Part shown: positions 1 through 7,366 of the stretch, piece after piece
Position numbering within the stretch: position 1 is the stretch's first letter
Layout of the letters: each line of letters begins with the position of its first letter
Assembly (NCBI GenBank): GCA_964548025.1
Contig: CAZJRI010000028.1
Span: 1-41,490 of the forward strand
Length of the DNA stretch: 41,490 bases
From: JAHRVQ01 sp964548025
Lineage (GTDB): Bacteria; Pseudomonadota; Gammaproteobacteria; Pseudomonadales; Azotimanducaceae
Direction: 5' to 3'
Made by a program: the position numbers and the translations under genes
Notes under the pieces: model-generated
What the model saw: the letters and a program-made list of their open reading frames with translations, nothing else
Told to the model about the DNA's origin: nothing
The model's database searches: none

Positions 1-458
1 GTGATCCCAATGATCCCAACGATCCGAATGATCCTGGAGACCCGGGCGATCCGAATGATCCGGGCGATGACAGCGAACCTCTCGGTGGTGACAGCTATTG
101 TGCTGAAAACCTCTGCGGTGCAGGTGAAGGCGACTGCGACGGAGATGGCCAGTGCCAGTCAGGTCTGATCTGTGTCAACGACGTCGGTGCTGTCTACGGA
201 TTCAGGGAGATCGTGGATGTCTGTGAAGCAAATCCTTCTGACCCGAGTGATCCAGGAGATCCAGGCGATGATCCTTCTGAACCACTTGGCAGCAACGATT
301 ACTGCACGACCACTGTTTGTGGTGAAGGAGAGGGCGACTGCGATAGTGACGATGAGTGCGAAGACGGTCTGATCTGCGCCCAGGACGTTGGCGAAGAATT
401 TGATTTTAGACCTGAAGTCGATGTTTGCGTCGCCGAAGACACCCAGGGTGATCTCTAG
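1..458 (+). CDS. C-terminal part of a secreted Cys-rich, Asp-Pro-repeat protein (5' end outside window)
   Basis: The frame is open from base 3 and ends at TAG 456-458; no start lies in the window, so only the last ~151 residues are visible. It opens with seven tandem DPN/DPG triplets. Two tandem modules follow with identical cysteine spacing C-x4-C-x6-C-x5-C-x5-C-x16-C, each containing GEGDCD, GLIC and VDVC, joined by a second DP-rich linker (SDPSDPGDPGDD). Six cysteines per module in a very acidic chain imply three disulfides and an extracytoplasmic, possibly Ca-binding, location. The GDCD core resembles small Cys-rich modules found in metazoan and bacterial extracellular proteins; that is recalled similarity, not a search result. 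No enzyme domain is visible in this part. Function unknown. Confidence 0.8.
   Translation, partial: DPNDPNDPNDPGDPGDPNDPGDDSEPLGGDSYCAENLCGAGEGDCDGDGQCQSGLICVNDVGAVYGFREIVDVCEANPSDPSDPGDPGDDPSEPLGSNDYCTTTVCGEGEGDCDSDDECEDGLICAQDVGEEFDFRPEVDVCVAEDTQGDL
3..65 (+). repeat. Tandem 9-bp coding repeat (Asp-Pro-Asn/Gly)
   Basis: Seven consecutive 9-bp units, each GAT/GAC-CCN-AAT/AAC/GGN, encode DPN or DPG. Third positions vary, so the repeat is conserved at protein level more than at DNA level. The array runs off the left edge of the window, so its full length is unknown. It is probably an extended acidic spacer before the Cys-rich modules. Confidence 0.8.
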
Positions 459-506
459 TTTACGACAATGGGAAACAAGTCGTTCACAGACTATAGATTT
501 GAGCAT

Positions 507-537
507 GCTGCCGGGTATTCGAAGAATCCTCGGCAGC
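507..537 (+). terminator. Stem-loop after the Cys-rich protein gene
   Basis: A 14-bp stem (507-520 against 524-537, starting GCTGCCG and closing CGGCAGC) has one mismatch, one G-T pair and a GAA loop. It lies 49 nt past the stop at 458. There is no clear T-run after it, so it may be a factor-assisted terminator or an mRNA 3' end stabiliser. Confidence 0.45.
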
Positions 538-628
538 AGATACCTGTTAGTGCTGTGAGTCTCTTACAATAGGAGATTTTATCGAATTAAAAGAAAAAAG
601 ATCGTCCTGGCTGAAAGATCTCCCAAAG

Positions 629-1618
629 GTGGAGCTTCACTTGCATCTGGAAGGCGCAATACCAATTCAGGCGCTGTGGCAGCTCATTCAAAAGTATGGC
701 GGAGACGAAACTGTACCCGATATTGAATCACTCAGATCACGTTTTAAGTTCACAGACTTTGTGCATTTTCTGGAAACCTGGATCTGGAAGAGCAAATTCC
801 TTCGGGACTACGATGACTTCACTTTCATTGCAGAGCAGTTTGCTCTATCTCTTCGATCCCAGAATATTCGCTATGCTGAGGTCTTTTATTCTCCCGCTGA
901 ACATACATCCAAAATAGCAGATTTAGGCACACCGACAAAGAACCTCTCAATCCAGGAGATTACAATTGCGCTGCGCAGAGGTCTCGACCGAGTACCAGAA
1001 GTCAATATTGCCCTCGTGCCTGATCTCATCCGCGGACTCAAGCCCGAGACGATGCTTCAAAGCCTTAACGAAATAGAAGAAGTCATGGAAGCCGGAATCA
1101 TAGGTATCGGCCTCGGCGGCGCTGAACAATTCTACCCACCCGGTCAATACAAGAATGTCTACGACGAGGCAAGGCTGATGGGCTTGCACACCACTGCACA
1201 CGCAGGAGAGGTTGAAGGTCCCGAGAGTATCTGGGCTGCTATTGATACACTCGGTGTCGAACGAATCGGTCATTGCACAAGTGCAAGGTTTGATCAGTCT
1301 CTTGTGGATTATCTAGGAGAACACCAGTTGTGTCTGGAGATGTGCCCACTGTCAAATTTAAGAACTGCATCGATAGATAGTATTGAGCAGCATCCAATCC
1401 GAAGGTTTTATGATGAAGGTTTGTTAGTAACCGTGAATACAGATGATCCGGAGATGTTTAACAACACGTTGCTGGAAGAATACGAAACATTGATGGACAT
1501 TCATGGATTCAGCGCTGCTGAAATTTGCCAGCTACGAGACAATGCTATTGAGGGGAGCTGGATGTCTTCAGATGAAAAGAAGCAATTGTTGGCAGAAGTT
1601 CACCGGGCTGGTGAATAA
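629..1618 (+). CDS. Adenosine/adenine deaminase family protein
   Basis: Metal-dependent purine deaminase of the amidohydrolase superfamily, expected to hydrolyse adenosine or a related aminopurine to the 6-oxo product in the cytoplasm. From GTG 629 the chain shows HLHLEG (metal ligands H4 and H6), TAHAGE (H191 ligand, E194 catalytic), RIGHC (H215), CPLSN and NTDDP (D272 metal ligand, D273), all in the family order. RIGHC replaces the usual RIGHG. Length is about 330-345 residues, normal for the family. The start is uncertain: the reading frame continues upstream through LKDLPK, typical family sequence, to a stop at 548, but no ATG, GTG or TTG exists between 551 and 629. A good AGGAG at 571-575 sits 5 nt before an in-frame ATC at 581. 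GTG 629 is only the first canonical start. Exact substrate cannot be read from the sequence. Confidence 0.85.
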   Translation: MELHLHLEGAIPIQALWQLIQKYGGDETVPDIESLRSRFKFTDFVHFLETWIWKSKFLRDYDDFTFIAEQFALSLRSQNIRYAEVFYSPAEHTSKIADLGTPTKNLSIQEITIALRRGLDRVPEVNIALVPDLIRGLKPETMLQSLNEIEEVMEAGIIGIGLGGAEQFYPPGQYKNVYDEARLMGLHTTAHAGEVEGPESIWAAIDTLGVERIGHCTSARFDQSLVDYLGEHQLCLEMCPLSNLRTASIDSIEQHPIRRFYDEGLLVTVNTDDPEMFNNTLLEEYETLMDIHGFSAAEICQLRDNAIEGSWMSSDEKKQLLAEVHRAGE

Positions 1619-1780
1619 TCACGATTGGCATTAATCTGAGCCAGATAGAGATTGCGGTACTTTCCCTGAAACCATCACCAACGGTTTAAGATTAAATGCG
1701 AATTCAAACGCAACCTGACCTCAGAAAATTACTACAAAGCAGCACGACCCCGATTTTTAGTACTTTTTTTCTATTGTTGC

Positions 1781-1807
1781 GAACCTTTATCACCGTTGCT
1801 CCGTAAT
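1781..1807 (+). promoter_or_regulatory. Possible ECF-type autoregulatory promoter
   Basis: GAACC (1781-1785, within GAACCTTT) is followed after 16 bp by CGTAAT (1802-1807), 25 bp before the GTG of the sigma factor gene. GAACC-type -35 elements with CGT-type -10 elements at this spacing are common at promoters used by ECF sigma factors, and such factors often control themselves. The match was made by eye. Confidence 0.35.
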
Positions 1808-1831
1808 AGTTTACTGAGCACAGGAGAATGC

Positions 1832-2359
1832 GTGAAAAGAAGGGTTGACGAAGAGTACCTGGTCTTACGCGCCCAGGATGGGAACGAAAAGGCGTTCAAC
1901 ATACTCTATCGCAGCTACAACCCGGCGCTTCTCCGTTCTGCCTTCAGGCTGTGTCGTAACGAGCAGCTCGCACTGGATGCTGTGCAGGACGCATGGATAA
2001 CTATAGTTCGAACATTGGGTGATCTGAAGAATCCTGCAATGTTCAGAGCCAGAGCCTTCAAGGCGGTACGTTGGCGTGCAATAGATCTCATGCGCAAACG
2101 AGACAACAACCTTAAGACACTGGATATTGATGTACTGGATGAATCGGCGGAAGCCATGCCATGGGCGACCACCAATCAGATAGTTTCCCTGGTGGAGCGA
2201 TTACCTGAGATCGAGCGACAGGCGATCTACCTTTTTTATCTGGAGGAGATGAGTATAAAAGAACTAGCCGAGGTATTTGATATCTCCACGGGAACCGTGA
2301 AATCTCGCCTGAACCGTGCGAGATCGAGATTGAAGAAGTATGTAGAAGGAGAAGATTAA
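1832..2359 (+). CDS. ECF-family RNA polymerase sigma factor
   Basis: A 175-residue sigma-70 family protein with only regions 2 and 4, as in ECF sigma factors; it directs RNA polymerase to a dedicated promoter set. Region 2 carries LVLRAQDGNEKAFNILYRSY and the AQDAW-like segment LDAVQDAWITI. Region 4 carries LPEIERQAIYLFYLEEMS and the recognition helix area TGTVKSRLNRARSRLKK. I use GTG 1832 because AGGAG at 1822-1826 precedes it at 5 nt; a TTG at 1796 would add 12 unlikely residues and overlap the possible promoter. The gene after it (2370) starts 10 nt downstream and encodes a two-helix membrane protein, the usual place for a partner that holds or senses for the sigma factor. Confidence 0.9.
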   Translation: MKRRVDEEYLVLRAQDGNEKAFNILYRSYNPALLRSAFRLCRNEQLALDAVQDAWITIVRTLGDLKNPAMFRARAFKAVRWRAIDLMRKRDNNLKTLDIDVLDESAEAMPWATTNQIVSLVERLPEIERQAIYLFYLEEMSIKELAEVFDISTGTVKSRLNRARSRLKKYVEGED

Positions 2360-2369
2360 GGGAGAAGAT

Positions 2370-2723
2370 ATGGTTAGCATTGATGAACGAATCCGACAGG
2401 AACTCGAGCAGCAAAACGGTGTTCTGGATGAGCTTTTTCCCGAGACAGCCGTGGAGGCATTCAAGGGTAGGTTGAAAGTCGCTGTGATTTTCGTGTCAGT
2501 AATTGGCATTGTGCTTTGCGGCACCATTGCCTGGTGTATTACGGAACTCGTCGCTGCCGAGACAGTATTGGATGCCGTGAAATGGGGTGTCTGGGTACTA
2601 TTCAGTTCACTGATCGCCATACTGGTTGAGCTGTGGGCGTGGATTCAAATCAGTAGAGTGGCGACTCGAAGTGAAATAAAGCAGATGGAGGCAAACATAC
2701 TGAGGTTGATCGAATCCAGTTAG
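2370..2723 (+). CDS. Small two-TM membrane protein, possible partner of the ECF sigma factor
   Basis: This is a 117-residue protein with an acidic, amphipathic N-terminus (about 1-33), two hydrophobic helices (about 35-57 and 69-92) and a short charged C-terminal helix. GGGAGAAG lies just before its ATG and it starts 10 nt after the sigma gene, so the two are almost surely co-transcribed. It lacks a zinc-binding HxxxCxxC anti-sigma signature. Comparable small proteins (for example the DUF6768 type, recalled with low certainty) sit beside ECF sigma genes. A role in restraining or signalling to the sigma factor is inferred from position only. Its stop codon overlaps the stop of the convergent lipoprotein gene. 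Confidence 0.75.
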   Translation: MVSIDERIRQELEQQNGVLDELFPETAVEAFKGRLKVAVIFVSVIGIVLCGTIAWCITELVAAETVLDAVKWGVWVLFSSLIAILVELWAWIQISRVATRSEIKQMEANILRLIESS

Positions 2724-3031
2724 TCCAGATTGGGTCCATCTTCCCAACTTCTGGGTGGATTGGTTTCAGGGTCTCTCCAACCCTGCTTCCAGCCTATATC
2801 AGCATCGATGCATGACTGCATCTGGCTCGTATCTTCTGATTGCCGTCGGCACCACCTTCGTTGATCTGTTGTGCTGGTTTTCCAGTGCTTCTTGTACCAG
2901 CCGACACTATATCCTCCATAGGGACCCTCATCCGTCACAGTACTCACTTCGGAATCCACCGGATCCTCTTCGGAACAACCAGACACCGACGTGAGCGCTA
3001 GTAACGCGAAAACCAAACAGATTCCTTTCAA
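2720..3031 (-). CDS. Small EexN-like lipoprotein
   Basis: A 103-residue protein with a lipoprotein signal peptide: a positive start (MKG), a hydrophobic stretch and the lipobox VSGC at about residue 19, followed by an acidic tail. The mature part has VGWYKKH, a WC pair, then CIDAD, which echoes the WY...WC...C-x-x-A layout of EexN entry-exclusion-type lipoproteins; many small chromosomal lipoproteins share it, so no conjugation role is implied. The start is TTG 3031; an in-frame TTG five codons later has AAAGGA before it but would lose the basic residue. The gene converges with the 2370 gene, overlapping by 4 nt, and lies 21 nt downstream of the split-barrel gene on the same strand. Confidence 0.6.
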   Translation of the reverse strand: MKGICLVFALLALTSVSGCSEEDPVDSEVSTVTDEGPYGGYSVGWYKKHWKTSTTDQRRWCRRQSEDTSQMQSCIDADIGWKQGWRDPETNPPRSWEDGPNLD

Positions 3032-3052
3032 AGCGATACCATTCCAGAACAG

Positions 3053-3661
3053 TTATTTCCCTTCTTCGTCGAGTCGCCTTAAGTCTTTTTTAGTTAACAC
3101 ATCTTTCATTTCATCTAATTGCTTCCAATCCGCCATGGGTGACTGCCGTCCCTCAACAGGGCCGTTAGGCGAATCCTGCACCCTTTTAACCTCGTGTATA
3201 TATCGATTGCAGTTCATAAATATCTCACGAATAGTGACAGATACTATAAGCTCCGCTTCATGATGTTTCGAGACTACCGACGGGTCTTCAATGACTTCAG
3301 CCGTGCCGTTTATTCGCAGTTTCTGTGGGTTCTCGTGGTCGATGAACAACATCCCAATATGAGGATTCTCCCTGATATTACCCGCGGTAAGATACATGCC
3401 ATTGCCATCATACAGGGGGAAGGTGAAATTATTGCCACTCTTGATTTTGACAAATCCCCGACTGCCACCTTTATATGAGCATTGTGGAAATCCACTCGCA
3501 TCCACGGTTGAGAGATAGAAAAAGTCTCTGGATTCAATAAAGGCAATATCTTCCTCCGTCAGCTCATCGTGCACAATAAAGTCACGAATTCGATCAGCCA
3601 TTGCCCGGGTACCAAGCTGGTCCTGAAAATACCTGGCCTGCTTACCAAAAAACTCTCCCAT
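3053..3661 (-). CDS. Pyridoxamine 5'-phosphate oxidase-like FMN-binding split-barrel protein
   Basis: This 202-residue protein belongs to the PNPOx-like flavin split-barrel family, which binds FMN or F420 and includes oxidases and reductases of varied substrates. Visible family features are FFYLSTVDASGFPQCSYKGG (strands 1-2), TFPLYDGNGMY, NIRENPHIGMLFID and LRINGTAEV, in the order expected for this fold. I choose ATG 3661 because GGGGAG precedes it by 7 nt; an upstream ATG at 3709 has no comparable site. It is longer at the C-terminus than minimal members, with a helical tail rich in K, D and E. Substrate is unknown. It probably shares a transcript with the small lipoprotein gene downstream. 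Confidence 0.8.
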   Translation of the reverse strand: MGEFFGKQARYFQDQLGTRAMADRIRDFIVHDELTEEDIAFIESRDFFYLSTVDASGFPQCSYKGGSRGFVKIKSGNNFTFPLYDGNGMYLTAGNIRENPHIGMLFIDHENPQKLRINGTAEVIEDPSVVSKHHEAELIVSVTIREIFMNCNRYIHEVKRVQDSPNGPVEGRQSPMADWKQLDEMKDVLTKKDLRRLDEEGK

Positions 3662-3864
3662 ATAGATCTCCCCAGTCGGGCCCACCGCCGACATCAAATG
3701 AATAAACAATTAGACAGGGTATTTACTTTTTAGTCTGCCAACAACCTGTTTCTTTGGCCATTCCTGATTTGACAGCAAGGACGTAATAGTTGATTTTAAC
3801 CCGGTTGCGGGCATGCAAGTTCATATCACGATTTTGTAATTAAGCTGCGAGGAAACAGAGAATC

Positions 3865-5349
3865 ATGGCGAGTCTGGATACCCATTGGGATGTTGTCGTT
3901 ATCGGTTCCGGCCTCGGCGGTCTCTCCGCTGCGGCAACTCTGGCGAAGGCAGGCAAGAAAGTACTGGTGCTGGAGAAGCATGTTTTCGCTGGCGGTTATG
4001 CACACCATTTTCCAAGGCGGGTTAAAGGCACAAGGATCATCTATGATTTTGACGTTGCCCTGCACCAGACGGGCAACCTGCAACCAGGTCGAAGCACCTA
4101 CAAGGCTCTCGACAAGCTGGGTGTACTGAAGAAGATCTCGCTCAACGAATTCGATATCGCCTACAGGACCGTCGGTCCTGATCATGACTTTGAAGCGCCA
4201 GCTAGTGCGCAGTTATATCGAGACAAATTGGCTGCTGCTTATCCGCACGAGAGAAAACAGATCATCGATCTATTCCAAACCATGTCCAAAATCGATGGCA
4301 ACTCTGCCGAGATCAGCACAGAAGCATTTGAGGCCATGGGTATCACCCTCAAAGAGCTGGTCGAATCACACGGTATCCGTGATGAAAGGGTTTTCTCAAT
4401 ATTCTGCACCCTCTGGGGATATATCGGTTCAGTCCCATCACTTGTGTCGGCTTTTTTATTCTCCCAGATGTGGGCCAGCTATCATCACGGCGGTTGTTTC
4501 TATATCAAAGGCGGTGGTCAGTCTCTTGCCAACGCCTTTGTCGATATCATTGAGGAGCACGGGGGCAAGGTCAGACGCCGAAATGAAGTTACCTCAATTA
4601 CAACAAATACCAACGGTGCCGTAACAGGTGTCGAAACGAAGAAAGGCAAAAAGTACTATGCCTCCCATGTCCTGAGTAACGCATCTGCCCCACTGACCTT
4701 CAATACGCTGTTAGACAAGCCGGACCTGGCCAATACGGATTCCGAAGTTGCAGACAAGCTGCCTATCTCCATGTCCGTCAGCCAGGCTTATGTTGGTATT
4801 AAGGGAGACGCATCCGAACTCGGTCTTGCAGATCGAGGAAGGTTCGTTGAAGTCAGTTACGACCACGATGCACAGTGGGAAGCCACGCTCAACGGTGACT
4901 ATCGAAACCAATCCCATATTATCTGCAATCACAACCTTGCTGACCCCGGACATTCACCTGCCGGACGTTCAATCCTGCATTCAACTATTCTCACCAATGG
5001 CGAACCATGGATGAACCTTGAAAAGAAAGAATATCGACAGAAGAAACGCGCGCTGGAAGCCTTTCTGATTGACTGTCTCGAGAAAGCCATTCCAGACATC
5101 AGAGATCGGATCGAGGTATGCGAGACCGGTACCCCACACACCATGCAAAGATATACGCAAAACCCAAACGGCGCGATCTACGGCTATTCATCGAATGTCG
5201 ATAGCCACAGTATTCACAGACCACAACCAAAAACGACCGTACCTGGTCTTTATCTGGCAAGTGCATGGACATTCCCGGCGCCTGGATTCGGTGGCACCAT
5301 GGCGGCAGGTATCAACACCTCAAAACTGTTGCTTGAGGATGCAGAATAG
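3865..5349 (+). CDS. CrtI/retinol-saturase-like FAD-dependent oxidoreductase
   Basis: A 494-residue flavoprotein of the phytoene desaturase/carotenoid isomerase/all-trans-retinol 13,14-reductase group. Near the N-terminus is the dinucleotide-binding motif VVVIGSGLGGLSAA followed by LVLEKH (acidic end of strand 2 for the FAD ribose). Near the C-terminus is LYLASAWTFPAPGFGG with TMAAGINTS, the second FAD-contact motif of this superfamily. The central region (MSKIDGN, GCFYIKGGGQSLANA, VRRRNEVTSI) is the usual substrate part. The family acts on long hydrophobic polyenes or lipids, but no carotenoid gene lies nearby, so the substrate is open. It starts at ATG 3865 with GAGG upstream and stands alone on its strand. 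Confidence 0.82.
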   Translation: MASLDTHWDVVVIGSGLGGLSAAATLAKAGKKVLVLEKHVFAGGYAHHFPRRVKGTRIIYDFDVALHQTGNLQPGRSTYKALDKLGVLKKISLNEFDIAYRTVGPDHDFEAPASAQLYRDKLAAAYPHERKQIIDLFQTMSKIDGNSAEISTEAFEAMGITLKELVESHGIRDERVFSIFCTLWGYIGSVPSLVSAFLFSQMWASYHHGGCFYIKGGGQSLANAFVDIIEEHGGKVRRRNEVTSITTNTNGAVTGVETKKGKKYYASHVLSNASAPLTFNTLLDKPDLANTDSEVADKLPISMSVSQAYVGIKGDASELGLADRGRFVEVSYDHDAQWEATLNGDYRNQSHIICNHNLADPGHSPAGRSILHSTILTNGEPWMNLEKKEYRQKKRALEAFLIDCLEKAIPDIRDRIEVCETGTPHTMQRYTQNPNGAIYGYSSNVDSHSIHRPQPKTTVPGLYLASAWTFPAPGFGGTMAAGINTSKLLLEDAE

Positions 5350-5424
5350 AATGGATCTTACTCACTGGTAATCTCATATCAGTTCTCCTCAGTAGTATCA
5401 GAATCTTCCGCAAGAACGATGTTA

Positions 5425-5569
5425 GCATTGGGGAGATGGGGTGTTATTTCAAGAGCGTGAAGCCTGTGCTGAGCGCGCCGAAGGAGACTACAGGCTCCTG
5501 AGCAAGCGAAGGGAGTCGCCATTGCGACCACCGGCGTGCTCTGGAAATAACACCCCATCTTCCCAATGC
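5425..5569. repeat. 145-bp palindromic intergenic element (35-bp inverted arms)
   Basis: The left arm 5425-5459 and the reverse complement of the right arm 5535-5569 agree at 31 of 35 bases (core GATGGGGTGTTATTTC, mismatches at arm positions 9, 27, 33 and 34). The 75-bp centre contains a nested AGCCTGT/ACAGGCT pair and two related segments, GAGCGCGCCGAAGGAGAC and GAGCAAGCGAAGGGAGTC. It fills most of the 337-bp gap between the FAD oxidoreductase gene and the convergent GNAT gene; the rest of that gap shows nothing I can name. It may be a MITE-like or REP-like mobile repeat, or a strong bidirectional transcription barrier. Confidence 0.75.
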
Positions 5570-5686
5570 GGGTTCAAACTCAAGAAACTAAAAGTAATTA
5601 CCATTCGTTGCATCAGAAATACTAGTACACCGAACCCTCTGTATAGCCGAATCAGATTAATCTGATAACAGGTTTTCTCAACTTCT

Positions 5687-6181
5687 TCAGGCAACCGGTC
5701 TACGCATCTCCAGGTTTTTCAACGTCGAGCCCTCCCGCAAAGGCTCATAATCCCCCGTCATAGTAAATCCATGCCGCTCATAGAGCTGGATCGCGACTTT
5801 ATTGGTCTCGGTCACCGTCAGTTCAATCTCGTTGCAATTCTCGGTCTCCAGAAATTGAATTGCCTTGCGCAAGAGATCTTTACCCACCCCTTTGCCTCGT
5901 ACATGCGGTGCCGCCCACATTGCGCCAATATGTCCCACGCTTTTATTGTCCGCAGAAGCGGATACCAGTCCACACGGTTCGCCATCCGATTCAGCGATAA
6001 ATAGTTCAAACCCAGGTGCTGAAGCCGCGCGTTTCGCTGAATCAAGCCAATAGCTATCATCATGATGACTGTTTTCTTCATAAGTCGGACTAAATGCATC
6101 GGGTGAATCCTTCAAGGCCCCCAGCCTCAATTGTTTGAGCAACAGACCTTCATCTGCTTCAAGCGAACGATACCTAATCAT
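5687..6181 (-). CDS. GNAT-family N-acetyltransferase
   Basis: A 164-residue acetyl-CoA-dependent acyltransferase of the GNAT fold. The acetyl-CoA pyrophosphate loop is VRGKGVGKDLL, preceded by HIGAMWAAP (strand 4) and followed by ELTVTETNKVAIQLYERHGF, the standard motif B/strand 5 region. Acceptor could be an amine of a small molecule, an amino sugar or a protein N-terminus; it cannot be told from sequence. I use ATG 6181, whose ATGA overlaps the stop of the sialidase-like gene (TGA 6180-6178), implying translational coupling; an ATG seven codons upstream (6202) is possible. It is the last gene of a four-gene minus-strand unit. Confidence 0.85.
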   Translation of the reverse strand: MIRYRSLEADEGLLLKQLRLGALKDSPDAFSPTYEENSHHDDSYWLDSAKRAASAPGFELFIAESDGEPCGLVSASADNKSVGHIGAMWAAPHVRGKGVGKDLLRKAIQFLETENCNEIELTVTETNKVAIQLYERHGFTMTGDYEPLREGSTLKNLEMRRPVA

Positions 6182-7317
6182 ATCGTGAACCGGGTAACCC
6201 ACATTTGCTGAATCGGTTCTTCTTCCTCTGTGTATTCATGATATGCCGCCACTACAGTACCATCGTCAGTCTGGGTCACGGAAGGGTACCCTGTATGCCA
6301 GTACTGACGAAATGAAGGTGGTGCAGCACCCCCTTCCCGAATAATGAATTCATTTTCTTTCAGCCACTTGACACCATCTTCAGAAACGCAACCTCTGACA
6401 CCGAAAGGATCACGTCGATGACCATAAACCGCGAGCACACGACCATCCTGCAACTGAATCAGATCTGGTGGAAAGCCCCAGAGTGGTGTCCGTTCAGGTC
6501 TGCTCCAGCTTGCGCCATCATCGTCGGAATGAACTACCCACATATTGTCAGCCCTTCCCGGTCTGGCAGTGACGCGCATCATGCATACCAACCGGCCGTC
6601 TGCCAGCAGGGTCATTCCCGGTTCAACGAACTGCAGGATATTTGCTGCATCGAAGGCAACCGTGGCCCAATACTCCCAGCTTTCACCACCGTCATCGCTT
6701 CGCAGAACGAAACAGCGAATATTCTCACCACTTTGTGCAATGAACTCCCTTGTTTCAGAACCGTGCAGAGGCATTAAGAGGCCACCATCTGCCAGTTCTA
6801 TAATATGACCGGCGCCAGAGCCACCAACGATATAGTGAGACAGGCCGGAATCAGCCATAGGGGAGGTATTTACCGGGATAGGACCCTTCCAGGTTGCACC
6901 AAGATCCTCGGATTTCATCAGGGCATAACCGGTTTGCCTTTTCAGCCGCTCTGCTCTGCCCGGCGGCGGGCCTCCAATCACCTGATCTGAACCACCCTTC
7001 AGCGAGCTTGGTTTCAAGAAGCTGCATACCCTTGTATGCATCAGGATCGAACCATCGGAGATCTGGGCAAAGGCACAATCCCAGTTACCCTGGTATTCAT
7101 CACAAGGCCATACCACCTTGTTAGTATCTGCATCCCAGGTCTTTCCGTTATCGCCTGATTTTATGAAACAGGACTGACCGCTATCCGAGTGATGCCTGCC
7201 CCGTTCCTGGTTGTATCCCAACAGTAATTCACCGTTGTTCAAGCTCACGATACTACCCTGGTTGCAGGCATGATCCGGGTCGTGGTGTGCCAGAATATGT
7301 TCGACGTTAGTAATCAT
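6178..7317 (-). CDS. Sialidase-family (BNR/Asp-box) protein, probably intracellular
   Basis: This 379-residue six-bladed beta-propeller protein has four clear Asp-boxes of the S-x-D-x-G-x-x-W type: SGDNGKTW, SEDLGATW, SDDGGESW and SDDDGASW. Family members cleave terminal glycosidic bonds, classically of sialic acid. No signal peptide is present (MITNVEHILAHHDPDHA), so it should act in the cytoplasm on imported material. No FRIP arginine motif typical of classic sialidases is apparent near the N-terminus, so another glycan or a lyase-like role is possible. It starts 49 nt after the GPH transporter gene and overlaps the GNAT gene by 4 nt, which ties its substrate to uptake by that transporter. 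Confidence 0.8.
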   Translation of the reverse strand: MITNVEHILAHHDPDHACNQGSIVSLNNGELLLGYNQERGRHHSDSGQSCFIKSGDNGKTWDADTNKVVWPCDEYQGNWDCAFAQISDGSILMHTRVCSFLKPSSLKGGSDQVIGGPPPGRAERLKRQTGYALMKSEDLGATWKGPIPVNTSPMADSGLSHYIVGGSGAGHIIELADGGLLMPLHGSETREFIAQSGENIRCFVLRSDDGGESWEYWATVAFDAANILQFVEPGMTLLADGRLVCMMRVTARPGRADNMWVVHSDDDGASWSRPERTPLWGFPPDLIQLQDGRVLAVYGHRRDPFGVRGCVSEDGVKWLKENEFIIREGGAAPPSFRQYWHTGYPSVTQTDDGTVVAAYHEYTEEEEPIQQMWVTRFTI

Positions 7318-7366
7318 GGGTTCACCTTATTTCCTGAATCTGTATCAACAGTTCGCTTGTTAAAGA

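Noticed and set aside
2991..3478. Forward frames over the split-barrel gene
   Set aside because: They overlap a clear reverse-strand gene and have no recognisable content.
5425..5569. Integron attC site
   Set aside because: The arms lack the GTTRRRY/RYYYAAC end boxes and no integrase or cassette array is near.
5441..5665. Open frame across the palindromic element
   Set aside because: It is composed of the inverted repeat sequence, is low in family character and lacks a ribosome site.
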